Source: JAUMWX01 sp023394215 (GTDB lineage Bacteria > Bacillota > Clostridia > Tissierellales > Peptoniphilaceae). Taken from it: 64,000 bases of DNA. The DNA is taken from NCBI GenBank assembly GCA_050313995.1, contig JBNPMM010000005.1; one strand, 5' to 3'. The notes beneath the pieces are model-generated. The model ran no database searches, was not told where the DNA came from, and saw only the letters and a program-made list of their open reading frames with translations. Shown in pieces: positions 35,623-43,130 of this stretch (positions within the stretch are counted from its first letter, which is position 1; each line of letters starts with the position of its first letter). The translations under genes were made by a program, and so were the position numbers.

Positions 35623-35997
35623 TTATTTATTATTTATCTTTTCTTGAAACTTTTTAATATCAACTATAAATCTTTCGTGTATACCCTCGCCGATTTTTCC
35701 CCTCTCATCACTTGCGACAACCTTAAATACCAGCCTCTTCCTATCAACTTCTATCAATTCACTATCACAGTAAACCTTCATCCCTATAGGAGTTGCAGCC
35801 AAGTGCTTAACATCAAGCCTTGTTCCTACAGTAGATTCGCCTTCTTTTAAATCATCCAATATACTTCTCCAACATGTTTCTTCCATAAGAGCTATCATAC
35901 ATGGAGTGGCATACACATCCAACAAACCGCTACCCATACTCGCTGCCGACATCTTATTTGTAACTTCTATCTCAATATGACCTTTTTTATTTAACAT
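35623..35997 (-). CDS. Hotdog-fold thioesterase (FlK-like)
   Basis: The 124-residue cytoplasmic hotdog protein resembles the fluoroacetyl-CoA thioesterase FlK and its COG5496 relatives. The FlK catalytic residues Thr42, Glu50 and His76 are matched at T31, E39 and H65 with exactly the same spacing (YATPCMIALMEE and VKHLAATP). The acyl-CoA substrate is unknown; most relatives do not act on fluoroacetate. It is a monocistronic gene between the lipoprotein gene and the T-box promoter. Confidence 0.82.
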   Translation of the reverse strand: MLNKKGHIEIEVTNKMSAASMGSGLLDVYATPCMIALMEETCWRSILDDLKEGESTVGTRLDVKHLAATPIGMKVYCDSELIEVDRKRLVFKVVASDERGKIGEGIHERFIVDIKKFQEKINNK

Positions 35998-36064
35998 AAA
36001 ATGCTCCTTTCAATATATCGTTAATTGTATACTAATATAAATTTTACGATTATACAAGTACCCA

Positions 36065-36113
36065 TAAAAAAATATGTAACCCTTAAGGCTATGCCTTAGC
36101 AGGTTACATATTT
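36065..36113 (-). terminator. Terminator of the lipoprotein gene
   Basis: Arms AAATATGTAACC and GGTTACATATTT around an inner CTAAGGC/GCCTTAAG stem, with seven T on the minus strand. Confidence 0.85.
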
Positions 36114-36127
36114 CATCCGGATTTAAA

Positions 36128-36481
36128 TTATTTCTTTAATTCCTTTATTTGATTTTCAAGTTCCTTAATTTTTGTTTCAAGATTACGCTTGTTCATCTTT
36201 AAAACTTCAACTTGACTCTTAAGACCTTCATTTTCAGCCTTCAAACTTGCCAAATCGGCAGGAGATTCTTCCTTAGCAGCTTCTCCTTCTTTCTTTTCTT
36301 CAGGCTTACTTTCTTCTTTCTTTTCTTCTGTTTTACTTTCTTCCTTCTTTTCCTCAGTCTTATTTTCGTCTTTCTTTTCTTCTGCCTTTACGTCTTCCTT
36401 CTTAGTGCTTGCCTTTGATCCGCATGCCACCATAGAGAATGCCAATAAAGCGACTAATAATAAACTTAAAAATTTCTTCAT
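36128..36481 (-). CDS. Small Lys/Glu-repeat lipoprotein with C-terminal coiled coil
   Basis: The 117-residue lipoprotein has signal MKKFLSLLLVALLAFSMVAC with the lipobox Cys at about residue 20. A low-complexity region (about 28-70) repeats EEKKEESK-type units, followed by a heptad-patterned helix (about 80-117: LASLKAENEGLKSQ, KIKELENQIKELKK). It is probably a surface-anchored rod that spans or binds the wall; no enzyme domain is present. It is transcribed alone, with AAGGAGG upstream and a strong terminator downstream. The repeat encourages length variation among strains. No family function is known to me. Confidence 0.8.
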   Translation of the reverse strand: MKKFLSLLLVALLAFSMVACGSKASTKKEDVKAEEKKDENKTEEKKEESKTEEKKEESKPEEKKEGEAAKEESPADLASLKAENEGLKSQVEVLKMNKRNLETKIKELENQIKELKK

Positions 36482-36595
36482 ATATATCCTCCTTTTTAAT
36501 ATGTGTCTTTCAACTAAATAATTTTACCACAAATCAAATAAAAAAATATAACAACTTTGAAAAATATATGATTATCTATAAACGGCCCTATATAC

Positions 36596-37036
36596 TCAAA
36601 ACGGGTGATAGAAAACTGCACTGCCTTCCAAATCTATCGCCCCTTGTGATACATAAAAATCATAAGCTCTTGAATTTCTTAAAGTAGTAAAAAACGCCCC
36701 CGATATTTTCTGTTCTTTTAATTCTTCAATTGCTTTTTGATACAACTTTTTAGCAATCCCTTGATTTTGATAAATAGGATCTACAAAAAGCTCATCAATA
36801 TAATAAGTCTTACTGTCATTAAAAATTTGAATATGACCCAAGATTGCACCTACTTCTTTTCCGTCCGCTATCGCTACTAAACCGTAAAAATTAGGAAAAA
36901 GAAAAATATTTTCCAATGATGCTCTTGTTGTTTCTTCTAACCAATTCTGACTCCATTCCCCTTCATTAAAGGCTTTCATAAAACTTGGAATAATTTTCTC
37001 CACATATTTTTTATCCGCTTTCTTTAATTCCAACAT
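36596..37036 (-). CDS. GNAT family N-acetyltransferase
   Basis: The 146-residue GNAT domain protein has the acetyl-CoA binding motif A in LFVDPIYQNQGIAKKLYQKA (VDPxYQNQGIAKxL, the Q/RxxGxG/A pattern). Motif B is near NSRAYDFYVSQG. The substrate cannot be predicted from sequence. AGGAGGAGG precedes the ATG. The leader upstream contains a perfect 6-bp inverted repeat near the probable transcription start. Confidence 0.82.
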   Translation of the reverse strand: MLELKKADKKYVEKIIPSFMKAFNEGEWSQNWLEETTRASLENIFLFPNFYGLVAIADGKEVGAILGHIQIFNDSKTYYIDELFVDPIYQNQGIAKKLYQKAIEELKEQKISGAFFTTLRNSRAYDFYVSQGAIDLEGSAVFYHPF

Positions 37037-37108
37037 TTTCTACCTCCTCCTAAACTATATTGGCTATTTTCTTCATATAAATTTAAAACTAAATACCGGA
37101 TTTAATTA

Positions 37109-37131
37109 GTTAGTTTCTACTAACAATTATA
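37109..37131 (-). promoter_or_regulatory. -10 box and overlapping operator-like inverted repeat of the GNAT gene
   Basis: The minus-strand TATAAT (37131-37126) is followed directly by GTTAGT-AGAA-ACTAAC (37124-37109), a perfect 6-bp inverted repeat at the expected transcription start. The -35 is weak. It could be a repressor site; the regulator is unknown. Confidence 0.4.
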
Positions 37132-37225
37132 GCCCTTAACTTATACATTTTAAAGTTCAATTATCCGTAAAATCCTAATCCTTTCTTTAACTGACCCCCA
37201 ATTCCAAAACTGATTTAAAATTTCA

Positions 37226-37256
37226 AAGGGATTAGAATATCTAATCCTAATCCCTT
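37226..37256 (-). terminator. Terminator after nrdG
   Basis: Arms AAGGGATTAG / CTAATCCCTT shortly after the nrdG stop, followed by a moderately T-rich tail. Confidence 0.65.
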
Positions 37257-37262
37257 AAACAA

Positions 37263-37769
37263 CTATATATTCTGATCCCCGTAATACAAAATAACTCTAC
37301 CGGTTTCTAAACTTTCCTTAATTTTTATTATCCTCTGATTTGAGCTTCCCCTAAACTTCAATTTCAAGTCCTTAAACTCGTCTATAAATAGACCGTCAAC
37401 CAAAACATCACATTCTTTAAGCAAATCAAGCCTGTTTTTATCAGCCAATATTTGATCATAAGTATAACCTGAATAAATCCAAATAGACTTAGAAACCTCT
37501 CTTTTTATCTGCCTTATTATATCTGTAAGCTCGGGAAGTTGCTGCATAGGTTCTCCTCCAAGAAGGGTAAGCCCGGATACTGCCGAATCTTTTAAATAAC
37601 CTATAACTTCCTCGGTTTGCTTCTCAGTCCATATATCACCATAGGCAAAATCCTGATATATCTCATTGAAACAGTTTTTGCACTTATGACTGCAACCTGT
37701 AACAAATATTGTAGCCCTTATACCCTCTCCGTTTGCTACATCATACTTTCTTATTTGTGCATATCTCAT
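37263..37769 (-). CDS. nrdG: Anaerobic ribonucleotide reductase activating protein
   Basis: Radical SAM enzyme that installs the glycyl radical on NrdD. The 168 residues have the 4Fe-4S motif CSHKCKNC (Cx3Cx2C) at about residues 26-33, then LTLLGGEPMQQ (the GGE SAM-binding segment) and WIYSGYTYD, all typical of NrdG. The gene overlaps the end of nrdD by 4 bases, so both are made together. It works only without oxygen. Confidence 0.96.
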   Translation of the reverse strand: MRYAQIRKYDVANGEGIRATIFVTGCSHKCKNCFNEIYQDFAYGDIWTEKQTEEVIGYLKDSAVSGLTLLGGEPMQQLPELTDIIRQIKREVSKSIWIYSGYTYDQILADKNRLDLLKECDVLVDGLFIDEFKDLKLKFRGSSNQRIIKIKESLETGRVILYYGDQNI

Positions 37770-39910
37770 ATATGAAGCACCCTTGAAGTAATCTCCTTGG
37801 TTCTTCCTTCATTCCAGAAATTTTCTCCAAGATAACCGCAAGTTCTCCTTATAACTGTCAGCTTATTCCTATCGGTATTGTGACAATTAGGACATTCCCA
37901 CTCATTGTTCTCATTTACCTTTATCTCGCCGTCAAATCCGCATTCATGACAATAATCACTCTTAGTGTTAAATTCTGCATACATTATATGATCATAAATG
38001 TAGGTAACCAAGGTTTCAACAGCCTCCAAATTATTGGTCATATTAGGAATTTCCGCATAGGAAATCATACCGCCTGTTGAAAGTTGTTGAAATTGACTTT
38101 CAAAGTCAAATTTTTCGAAAACGGAAATTTCTTCCCTCACATCTACATGGTAAGAATTTATGTAGTAACCCTTATCCGTAATATCCTTAATTTCTCCGAA
38201 TCTCGCCCTATCGATTGAGCAAAATCTATGAGTCAAACTTTCAGCAGGTGTTCCATAAAGGGCAAATCCCAATCCGGTTTCCTTCTTCCAAGTGTCTACC
38301 GCTTCTCTCAATCTATGCATTAACTTAAGGGCAAAATCTTTACCACCCTTTGTATGACTCTCTCCGGTCACAAGCTTTGTGGCCTCATAAAGTCCTATAT
38401 ATCCCAAAGAAATCGTAGCATAACCGTTTTTCAACAGTTCAGTTACCTTTTCTCCCTTACCGAGCCTTGCTATAGCTCCATACTGCCAATGGATAGGACT
38501 TACATCGCTTACAACATCATTTAGCAACTCATATCTGAACAATAAAGCCTTCTTTGCAAGTTCAAGTCTCTTCTCCAAAATAGTCCAGAATTTTTCTTCA
38601 TCCCCTTTTGAAAGGATACCTATTTGAGGTAAATTCAAACTCACAACCCCCATGTTGAATCTTCCGTCAAATACATATTCTCCCTTTTCATTTTGCCAAG
38701 GAGCTAAAAAAGACCTGCAACCCATAGGAGAAAATACATTCCCCTGATAATATTTTTTCATCAACTTGGCTGAAATATAATCCGGATACATACGTTTAGC
38801 CGTACACTTTGCTGCAAGTTTAGTTAGATAATAATATTTTGAATCCTTATGGACATTATGTTCATCCAAAACATAAATAAGCTTAGGAAAGGCAGGAGTT
38901 ACATAAACATCATCATCATTTTTTATACCCTCAAGCCTTTGCATTAATATTTCTTCCGTTATCAGTGCAGCTTCCTTCTCATATTCAAAGCCTGGCTTAA
39001 AGTGCATAAACAAAGTTACAAAAGGAGCCTGTCCGTTTGTTGTCATCAAAGTATTTATTTGATATTGAATAGTTTGGATACCGTCCTTTATTTCCTTCCT
39101 TGTCCTCTTCCAAGCTATTTCTGCAGCCTTTTCCATATCAGGCTCTATACCGTAAACTTCCTTTTGCTCCTCAACTACGGATTGTAAATATTTTTCATAG
39201 GACTTTCTTACAAAAGGAGCAAGTATGGTGTCTATCCCGTTTATACTTTGTCCGCCATATTGACCGCTTGCAACCTGTGCTATTATCTGAGTAGTTACGG
39301 TACATGCCACTTGGAAACTCTTAGGCGTATCAATTTTTTTACCGTTTATAACGGTACCATTGGTAAGCATGTCATTTAGGTTTACCAAACAGCAATTAAA
39401 CATAGGTTGAATTATGTAGTCCATATCATGGAAATGTATAGCCCCTGAATCATGTGCCAATACTATTTCAGCCGGCATCAAAAGTCTGCGTGCTATATCC
39501 TTGGATACCTCACCGGAAATAAGATCTCTTTGCGTGCTTACAACCTTTGCATCCTTATTTGAATTTTCGTCTATTACATTTATATTTGATCTGTTCAATA
39601 TACCCACTATTTCATCATCTATAGTATTTGAATGCCTCTTAAACTCTTGAACTGAACGGTAACTTTCATATGCCTTGGCAGTTGCTGGGTTGTTATATTT
39701 CAAAAGCTTATAGTAAACCTGCTCTTCTATACCGTGAATGGTCATGGGCTCTCTTATGGTCTCTGCAAATTCCTCAATTTCATCAGCTATCTGTTGTGCC
39801 TGACCTTCTTCATAAACTCCGGAAAATGAGTTCATTGCTTTTTCTATAGCTATAGCTATTTTTCTCTTATCAAAAGCAACTTTCTCACCTGTTCTCTTAA
39901 TTACTTCCAT
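37766..39910 (-). CDS. nrdD: Anaerobic ribonucleoside-triphosphate reductase
   Basis: Class III reductase that makes dNTPs by glycyl radical chemistry. The 714 residues include an N-terminal ATP cone (VIKRTGEKVAFDKRKIA, about 3-90) for allosteric control and the catalytic barrel. A C-terminal zinc site has two CxxC pairs (CHECG and CPNC), and the glycyl radical loop RTCGYLGE lies near residue 690. An AGGAGA site precedes the ATG. The promoter region holds two good and two weaker NrdR-type boxes, so repression by NrdR at high dATP/ATP is expected. It forms an operon with nrdG. Confidence 0.97.
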   Translation of the reverse strand: MEVIKRTGEKVAFDKRKIAIAIEKAMNSFSGVYEEGQAQQIADEIEEFAETIREPMTIHGIEEQVYYKLLKYNNPATAKAYESYRSVQEFKRHSNTIDDEIVGILNRSNINVIDENSNKDAKVVSTQRDLISGEVSKDIARRLLMPAEIVLAHDSGAIHFHDMDYIIQPMFNCCLVNLNDMLTNGTVINGKKIDTPKSFQVACTVTTQIIAQVASGQYGGQSINGIDTILAPFVRKSYEKYLQSVVEEQKEVYGIEPDMEKAAEIAWKRTRKEIKDGIQTIQYQINTLMTTNGQAPFVTLFMHFKPGFEYEKEAALITEEILMQRLEGIKNDDDVYVTPAFPKLIYVLDEHNVHKDSKYYYLTKLAAKCTAKRMYPDYISAKLMKKYYQGNVFSPMGCRSFLAPWQNEKGEYVFDGRFNMGVVSLNLPQIGILSKGDEEKFWTILEKRLELAKKALLFRYELLNDVVSDVSPIHWQYGAIARLGKGEKVTELLKNGYATISLGYIGLYEATKLVTGESHTKGGKDFALKLMHRLREAVDTWKKETGLGFALYGTPAESLTHRFCSIDRARFGEIKDITDKGYYINSYHVDVREEISVFEKFDFESQFQQLSTGGMISYAEIPNMTNNLEAVETLVTYIYDHIMYAEFNTKSDYCHECGFDGEIKVNENNEWECPNCHNTDRNKLTVIRRTCGYLGENFWNEGRTKEITSRVLHI

Positions 39911-39934
39911 ATCCTGTCTCCTAACTTATTACAT

Positions 39935-39950
39935 ACACTACTTATTGGGG
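39935..39950. promoter_or_regulatory. Weak NrdR-like box (downstream)
   Basis: ACACTACTTATTGGGG matches about 12 of 16 positions of the NrdR box. It lies in the nrdD leader, between promoter and gene. It shares ACTACTTATTG with the box at 39977. Confidence 0.4.
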
Positions 39951-39973
39951 TTATCTATTGTTTTCGTAAGTAT

Positions 39974-40002
39974 ATACTACTACTTATTGTGGTCTAAGTC
40001 AA
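39974..40002 (-). promoter_or_regulatory. Promoter of nrdDG overlapped by an NrdR-like box
   Basis: TTGACT (40002-39997), 17-base spacer, TAGTAT (39979-39974) on the minus strand. The 16-base element at 39977-39992 (about 11 of 16 NrdR matches) covers the spacer and part of the -10, so a bound repressor would block RNA polymerase. Confidence 0.65.
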
Positions 40003-40010
40003 TAGAAAAT

Positions 40011-40058
40011 ACACAATATTTAGGATTGTAATTTAAATTTATATACTATATATTGTGT
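40011..40058. promoter_or_regulatory. Tandem NrdR boxes upstream of nrdDG
   Basis: Two 16-base boxes at 40011-40026 (ACACAATATTTAGGAT, about 13/16) and 40043-40058 (ATACTATATATTGTGT, 15/16), starting 32 bp apart (three helical turns). That is the pairing expected for NrdR tetramers or octamers. They sit upstream of the -35. Confidence 0.8.
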
Positions 40059-40173
40059 ATCGGTTATAAATTATAATATTAACATATGTGAAACGGGTCT
40101 TTTTAGGGATTATTTAAAATTAAAAGCGGCATGTATTTTTTACATGCCTACTTAAAAATTACTTTCATTTGTG

Positions 40174-41610
40174 CTATACCCTTCTCACATCCTCTTCCTT
40201 AATTGTAAGAATTGTTATAAGAAAACCTCCTATATAAGAAATCACAAGACCGCATAGGTAATAAAGCACACCCCAACCCTGCATAAGCGGAAGAGCTACA
40301 AGACCGCTCGGCCCCCAGGCGTTTGCCATTACACCGCTTAGCATAACAAAGGCGCCTCCGAATCCTGCCCCTAATCCGGCTGTTATAAAAGGCTTAAACA
40401 TAGGAAGTGTTACCCCATATATAAGAGGTTCCCCTACACCTAAAAGCCCTGCCGGCAAGGCTGCCGCAATTACTTTTTCAAGCCTTTGATTATCAACCTT
40501 CTTAGCTATAATATATATTGCAAGAGCAGCCCCTACCTGTCCTGCTCCCGCCATTGCTAAAACGGGAAAAAGTGATACTCCTCCCATTTTATCCAATTGA
40601 ACCGCATATATGGGTATAAGCCCATGATGAAGTCCAAGTAAAACCATAGGCAAAAATAAGGCTGACAAAATAAAGCCGCTTATAATCCTCACAAGATAAC
40701 TTGGGGAATTTACTATATAAGATAGGGCTGCCACCAGATAATCCGATAAAAATCCGGCAAACGGCATAAGGATTAAAACAAAAACGGTAGCTGTAATTAA
40801 AAGTGATAAAAACGGAGTAAGTATCAAATCAAGAAGGTCAGGCACTCTATTTCTTATAAACTTTTCAACCCTTGCCAAAAGAAATACACCAAGTATAACT
40901 CCTATTATGCCCCCCTTACCACTTGTAAGTATGGATTCAAGAGGTATAGCTTCATTATACAGTCCAAGCTGCTTTGAAAGTTCCACCAAAGCTGATACTA
41001 TTGACATTCCCCCTATCATACCGCCCATTGCGGGGGTAGCTCCGAAAACCTCAGCCGATCTTATACCGGTAAAAATAGCAAAATAGGCTGTAAAACTTGT
41101 TCCAATTATGGTAAATAAAAGCTTAAGTACAACTAAACCTTCAGGCAATATACCCTTGCCTATGAGAATACCCATAAGACTTGCCAAGCCGTTTGCCAAG
41201 CCTGAGGCAATAATCGCAGGTATAAGGGGAACAAAAATTTCAGATATTGTTTTTAATACCCTATTTAGAAAAAAATCCTTTTGCTTTGATTTTATATTCT
41301 CCTTGTTTTGCTTCCAATCATTAGAATAATCCCTTTTGTCCGAAGAATTTCCGTCCGTATCAAGTTTATATTGAGAAACTGCAATATCTCTTATCTTCTT
41401 TGCCTTTCCCGGACCTAAGACAATTTGAAACTGTCCATTTAAATTTACCAATCCAAGTACATTTTCCGTAGCTTTTAGAGTTTCTTCATCAACCTTAGCC
41501 TCTTCCCTGACAGTAACCCTGAATCTTGTCATACAGTTATCCGCCTTAACTATATTGGATTTTCCTCCCAAAGCCTCTACAATCTTTACAGCTATCTCCC
41601 TATCATCCAT
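40174..41610 (-). CDS. murP: PTS transporter EIIBC, MurP-like (N-acetylmuramate uptake)
   Basis: Phosphotransferase permease of the glucose superfamily. The N-terminal EIIB domain carries the phosphorylated Cys in DNCMTRFRV (about residue 26), then a linker and an EIIC domain of about ten helices (LLHHGLIPI-like GLHHGLIPIYAVQ and AALPAGLLGVGEPLIYG). No EIIA domain is present, so a separate EIIA-Glc must phosphorylate it. I start it at ATG 41610, which has GGAGG upstream and overlaps murQ by 8 bases. Linkage to murQ makes N-acetylmuramic acid (phosphorylated on uptake) the likely substrate. Confidence 0.82.
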   Translation of the reverse strand: MDDREIAVKIVEALGGKSNIVKADNCMTRFRVTVREEAKVDEETLKATENVLGLVNLNGQFQIVLGPGKAKKIRDIAVSQYKLDTDGNSSDKRDYSNDWKQNKENIKSKQKDFFLNRVLKTISEIFVPLIPAIIASGLANGLASLMGILIGKGILPEGLVVLKLLFTIIGTSFTAYFAIFTGIRSAEVFGATPAMGGMIGGMSIVSALVELSKQLGLYNEAIPLESILTSGKGGIIGVILGVFLLARVEKFIRNRVPDLLDLILTPFLSLLITATVFVLILMPFAGFLSDYLVAALSYIVNSPSYLVRIISGFILSALFLPMVLLGLHHGLIPIYAVQLDKMGGVSLFPVLAMAGAGQVGAALAIYIIAKKVDNQRLEKVIAAALPAGLLGVGEPLIYGVTLPMFKPFITAGLGAGFGGAFVMLSGVMANAWGPSGLVALPLMQGWGVLYYLCGLVISYIGGFLITILTIKEEDVRRV

Positions 41611-42508
41611 ATACATCCTCCAAAATATTATCAATGATACCCAGATTTCCATCTATGATTTTCTTAGCCTCTTCACATGAAGATTTTAAAGCTATCATAA
41701 CTATTGCAAGTTTAACACTGCCCCCTGCCTCTTCCAATTTCTCAGTCGCAAAAACTTCATTGCAAGCTGTAACAGCCATAATTATGTTTATGGCTCTTTG
41801 CCTTAACTTGGAGTTTGAAATTTTCAAATCCACCATATAGTTCCTGTAAATCTTGCCTATATTCTTCATACTTATTGTAGATATCATATTCAAAACCAAT
41901 TTTGTTACAGTCCCTGCCTTTAACCTTGTAGAACCCATCAAAACCTCCGGCCCCGGATTAAGCTCTACGGTATTTGAGACAAATTTTGCTATCAAACTTT
42001 CAGAGCTGCAAACTACAGCCCCGACATTTGCACCTATCTCAAGTCCGTACTTAAGGGCTCCTATAACATACGGTGTCCTGCCGCTTGCTGTTATTCCTAT
42101 AAGTGTGTCATCCTTGCTTAGACCTATATCCAAAAGATCTTTTTTACCTAAATCCTCTCTATCCTCGGCCCCTTCCACAGCTACGGTAAAGGCTTGTCTT
42201 CCCCCGGCAATAATTCCTATTACCTGATTCTTATCTACCCCGAATGTAGGCGGACACTCACTGGCATCTAAAAGTCCCAGTCTACCGCTGGTACCAGCTC
42301 CTATATAAATCAGCCTGCCTCCCTTTCTAAGACTTTCAGTAGTCAAATCAATGAGCTTTACTATTTCCTCAAATCTATCTCTTATACACTCTACAGCCCT
42401 TAAATCCTCAAAATTCATAAGCTCTACAGCCTCCTTTGCCGTAAGAGATGAAAAATTTATGGATTTATGATTTACCTGTTCGGTTTTTATATTAGAAAAA
42501 TCTATCAT
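41603..42508 (-). CDS. murQ: N-acetylmuramic acid 6-phosphate etherase
   Basis: Cleaves the D-lactyl ether of MurNAc-6-P to give GlcNAc-6-P and lactate during recycling of wall sugars. The 301-residue SIS-fold protein has the signature YIGAGTSGRLGLLDASECPP (about 70-89) with the catalytic Glu. TASGRTPYVIGAL follows, then the C-terminal helical domain. AGGAGAT-like spacing precedes the ATG. It is coupled by overlap to the PTS gene. No RpiR-type murR regulator is adjacent. Confidence 0.95.
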   Translation of the reverse strand: MIDFSNIKTEQVNHKSINFSSLTAKEAVELMNFEDLRAVECIRDRFEEIVKLIDLTTESLRKGGRLIYIGAGTSGRLGLLDASECPPTFGVDKNQVIGIIAGGRQAFTVAVEGAEDREDLGKKDLLDIGLSKDDTLIGITASGRTPYVIGALKYGLEIGANVGAVVCSSESLIAKFVSNTVELNPGPEVLMGSTRLKAGTVTKLVLNMISTISMKNIGKIYRNYMVDLKISNSKLRQRAINIIMAVTACNEVFATEKLEEAGGSVKLAIVMIALKSSCEEAKKIIDGNLGIIDNILEDVYG

Positions 42509-42548
42509 AGCATCTCCAAATTTCTTGTGAAATCTACATCATATATTG

Positions 42549-42554
42549 ATTATA
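42549..42554 (-). promoter_or_regulatory. -10 box of murQ
   Basis: TATAAT on the minus strand, 41 bases ahead of murQ. The -35 is poor. A partial palindrome TGTAAATATCTACA lies just upstream and could be an activator or repressor site. Confidence 0.4.
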
Positions 42555-42599
42555 CAATAATTTATCGTTTTTTTGTAGATATTTACAGCACAAAAAAAA

Positions 42600-42621
42600 T
42601 TATTTAGGTTTGCCTAAATAA
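42600..42621. promoter_or_regulatory. DtxR/MntR-type metal box
   Basis: Palindrome with perfect 9-bp arms TTATTTAGG and CCTAAATAA around TTTG. This matches the TTAGG...CCTAA core bound by DtxR/SirR/MntR-family repressors. It lies 4 bases upstream of a strong -35 and 500 bp upstream of a DtxR-family gene. Confidence 0.72.
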
Positions 42622-42625
42622 ATGC

Positions 42626-42654
42626 TTTACATATGCCGAACTTTATGTTATAGT
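42626..42654 (+). promoter_or_regulatory. Promoter of the small metal-box-controlled transcript
   Basis: TTTACA (42626-42631), 17-base spacer, TATAGT (42649-42654); expected start near 42661. Confidence 0.75.
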
Positions 42655-42713
42655 ATCTATAAGTTAGTTATTACAAACTCGTAGAATTTAAACTTAAGAT
42701 GAAAGGATATAAA

Positions 42714-42797
42714 ATGAATAAATTATTATTAACCTTAATTTTCGGTTTTGCTTTCCTTTATGTAAGAAAACATCTTAAGGCAAGCTTAAAAACCTGA
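42714..42797 (+). CDS. 27-residue hydrophobic small protein
   Basis: A short ORF with a proper AAAGGA site 6 bases before the ATG, in a transcript with its own promoter and terminator. The peptide starts MNKLLLTLIFGFAFLYV, a single membrane segment, and ends with a basic tail (RKHLKASLK). An in-frame ATG 15 bases upstream lacks a site. The metal box ahead of the promoter suggests it is made when iron or manganese is short, comparable in logic (not in sequence) to E. coli MntS. I recognise no family. Confidence 0.55.
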   Translation: MNKLLLTLIFGFAFLYVRKHLKASLKT

Positions 42798-42941
42798 TTT
42801 AATCCTCATATAAGAGGAAAATGTTCAATCATTGCAAATAAAGCTCTCAAATATTTTAAAATTGGCTTATTTGCACCAAATAATTTGAGATAGCCGGTCC
42901 TCCTAAAGTGCGTTTAACTATTAAGGACTTGACTATATATT

Positions 42942-42970
42942 AAAAAGGGTAAGTTTTGCTTGCTCTTTTT
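42942..42970 (+). terminator. Terminator of the small transcript
   Basis: AAAAAGGGTAAG / CTTGCTCTTTTT with loop TTTTG; all 12 positions pair if two G-U pairs are allowed. Confidence 0.65.
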
Positions 42971-43130
42971 TACTTTGTGGAATAAATTTTTTTTAATTAT
43001 TTAATATTATTTCCTCTTATCGGGTATAATAGAAAACATAATAGGATATTGTTCGGACTGCATTTCATACGAGTCCATAGTATAATTCGACATTCTCCTG
43101 TTAAATAAATTAAAATCCTCGGAGATAAAA

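Larger units (their letters stand above)
42661..42970 (+). ncRNA. Candidate dual-function small RNA under a metal box
   Basis: About 310 nt from the promoter above to a hairpin at 42942-42970. It encodes a 27-codon ORF (42714-42797). Further on lie a small hairpin TCCTC/GAGGA (42803-42818) and two interleaved stems that could form an H-type pseudoknot: TGCAAATAA 42833-42841 with TTATTTGCA 42867-42875, and TCTCAAAT 42845-42852 with ATTTGAGA 42883-42890. An unpaired GGTCCTCCT (42896-42904) follows, complementary to Shine-Dalgarno sequences. Iron-sparing sRNAs of Gram-positives (for example FsrA) use such C-rich seeds. Promoter, box and ORF are seen; the RNA role is inferred. Confidence 0.5.
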
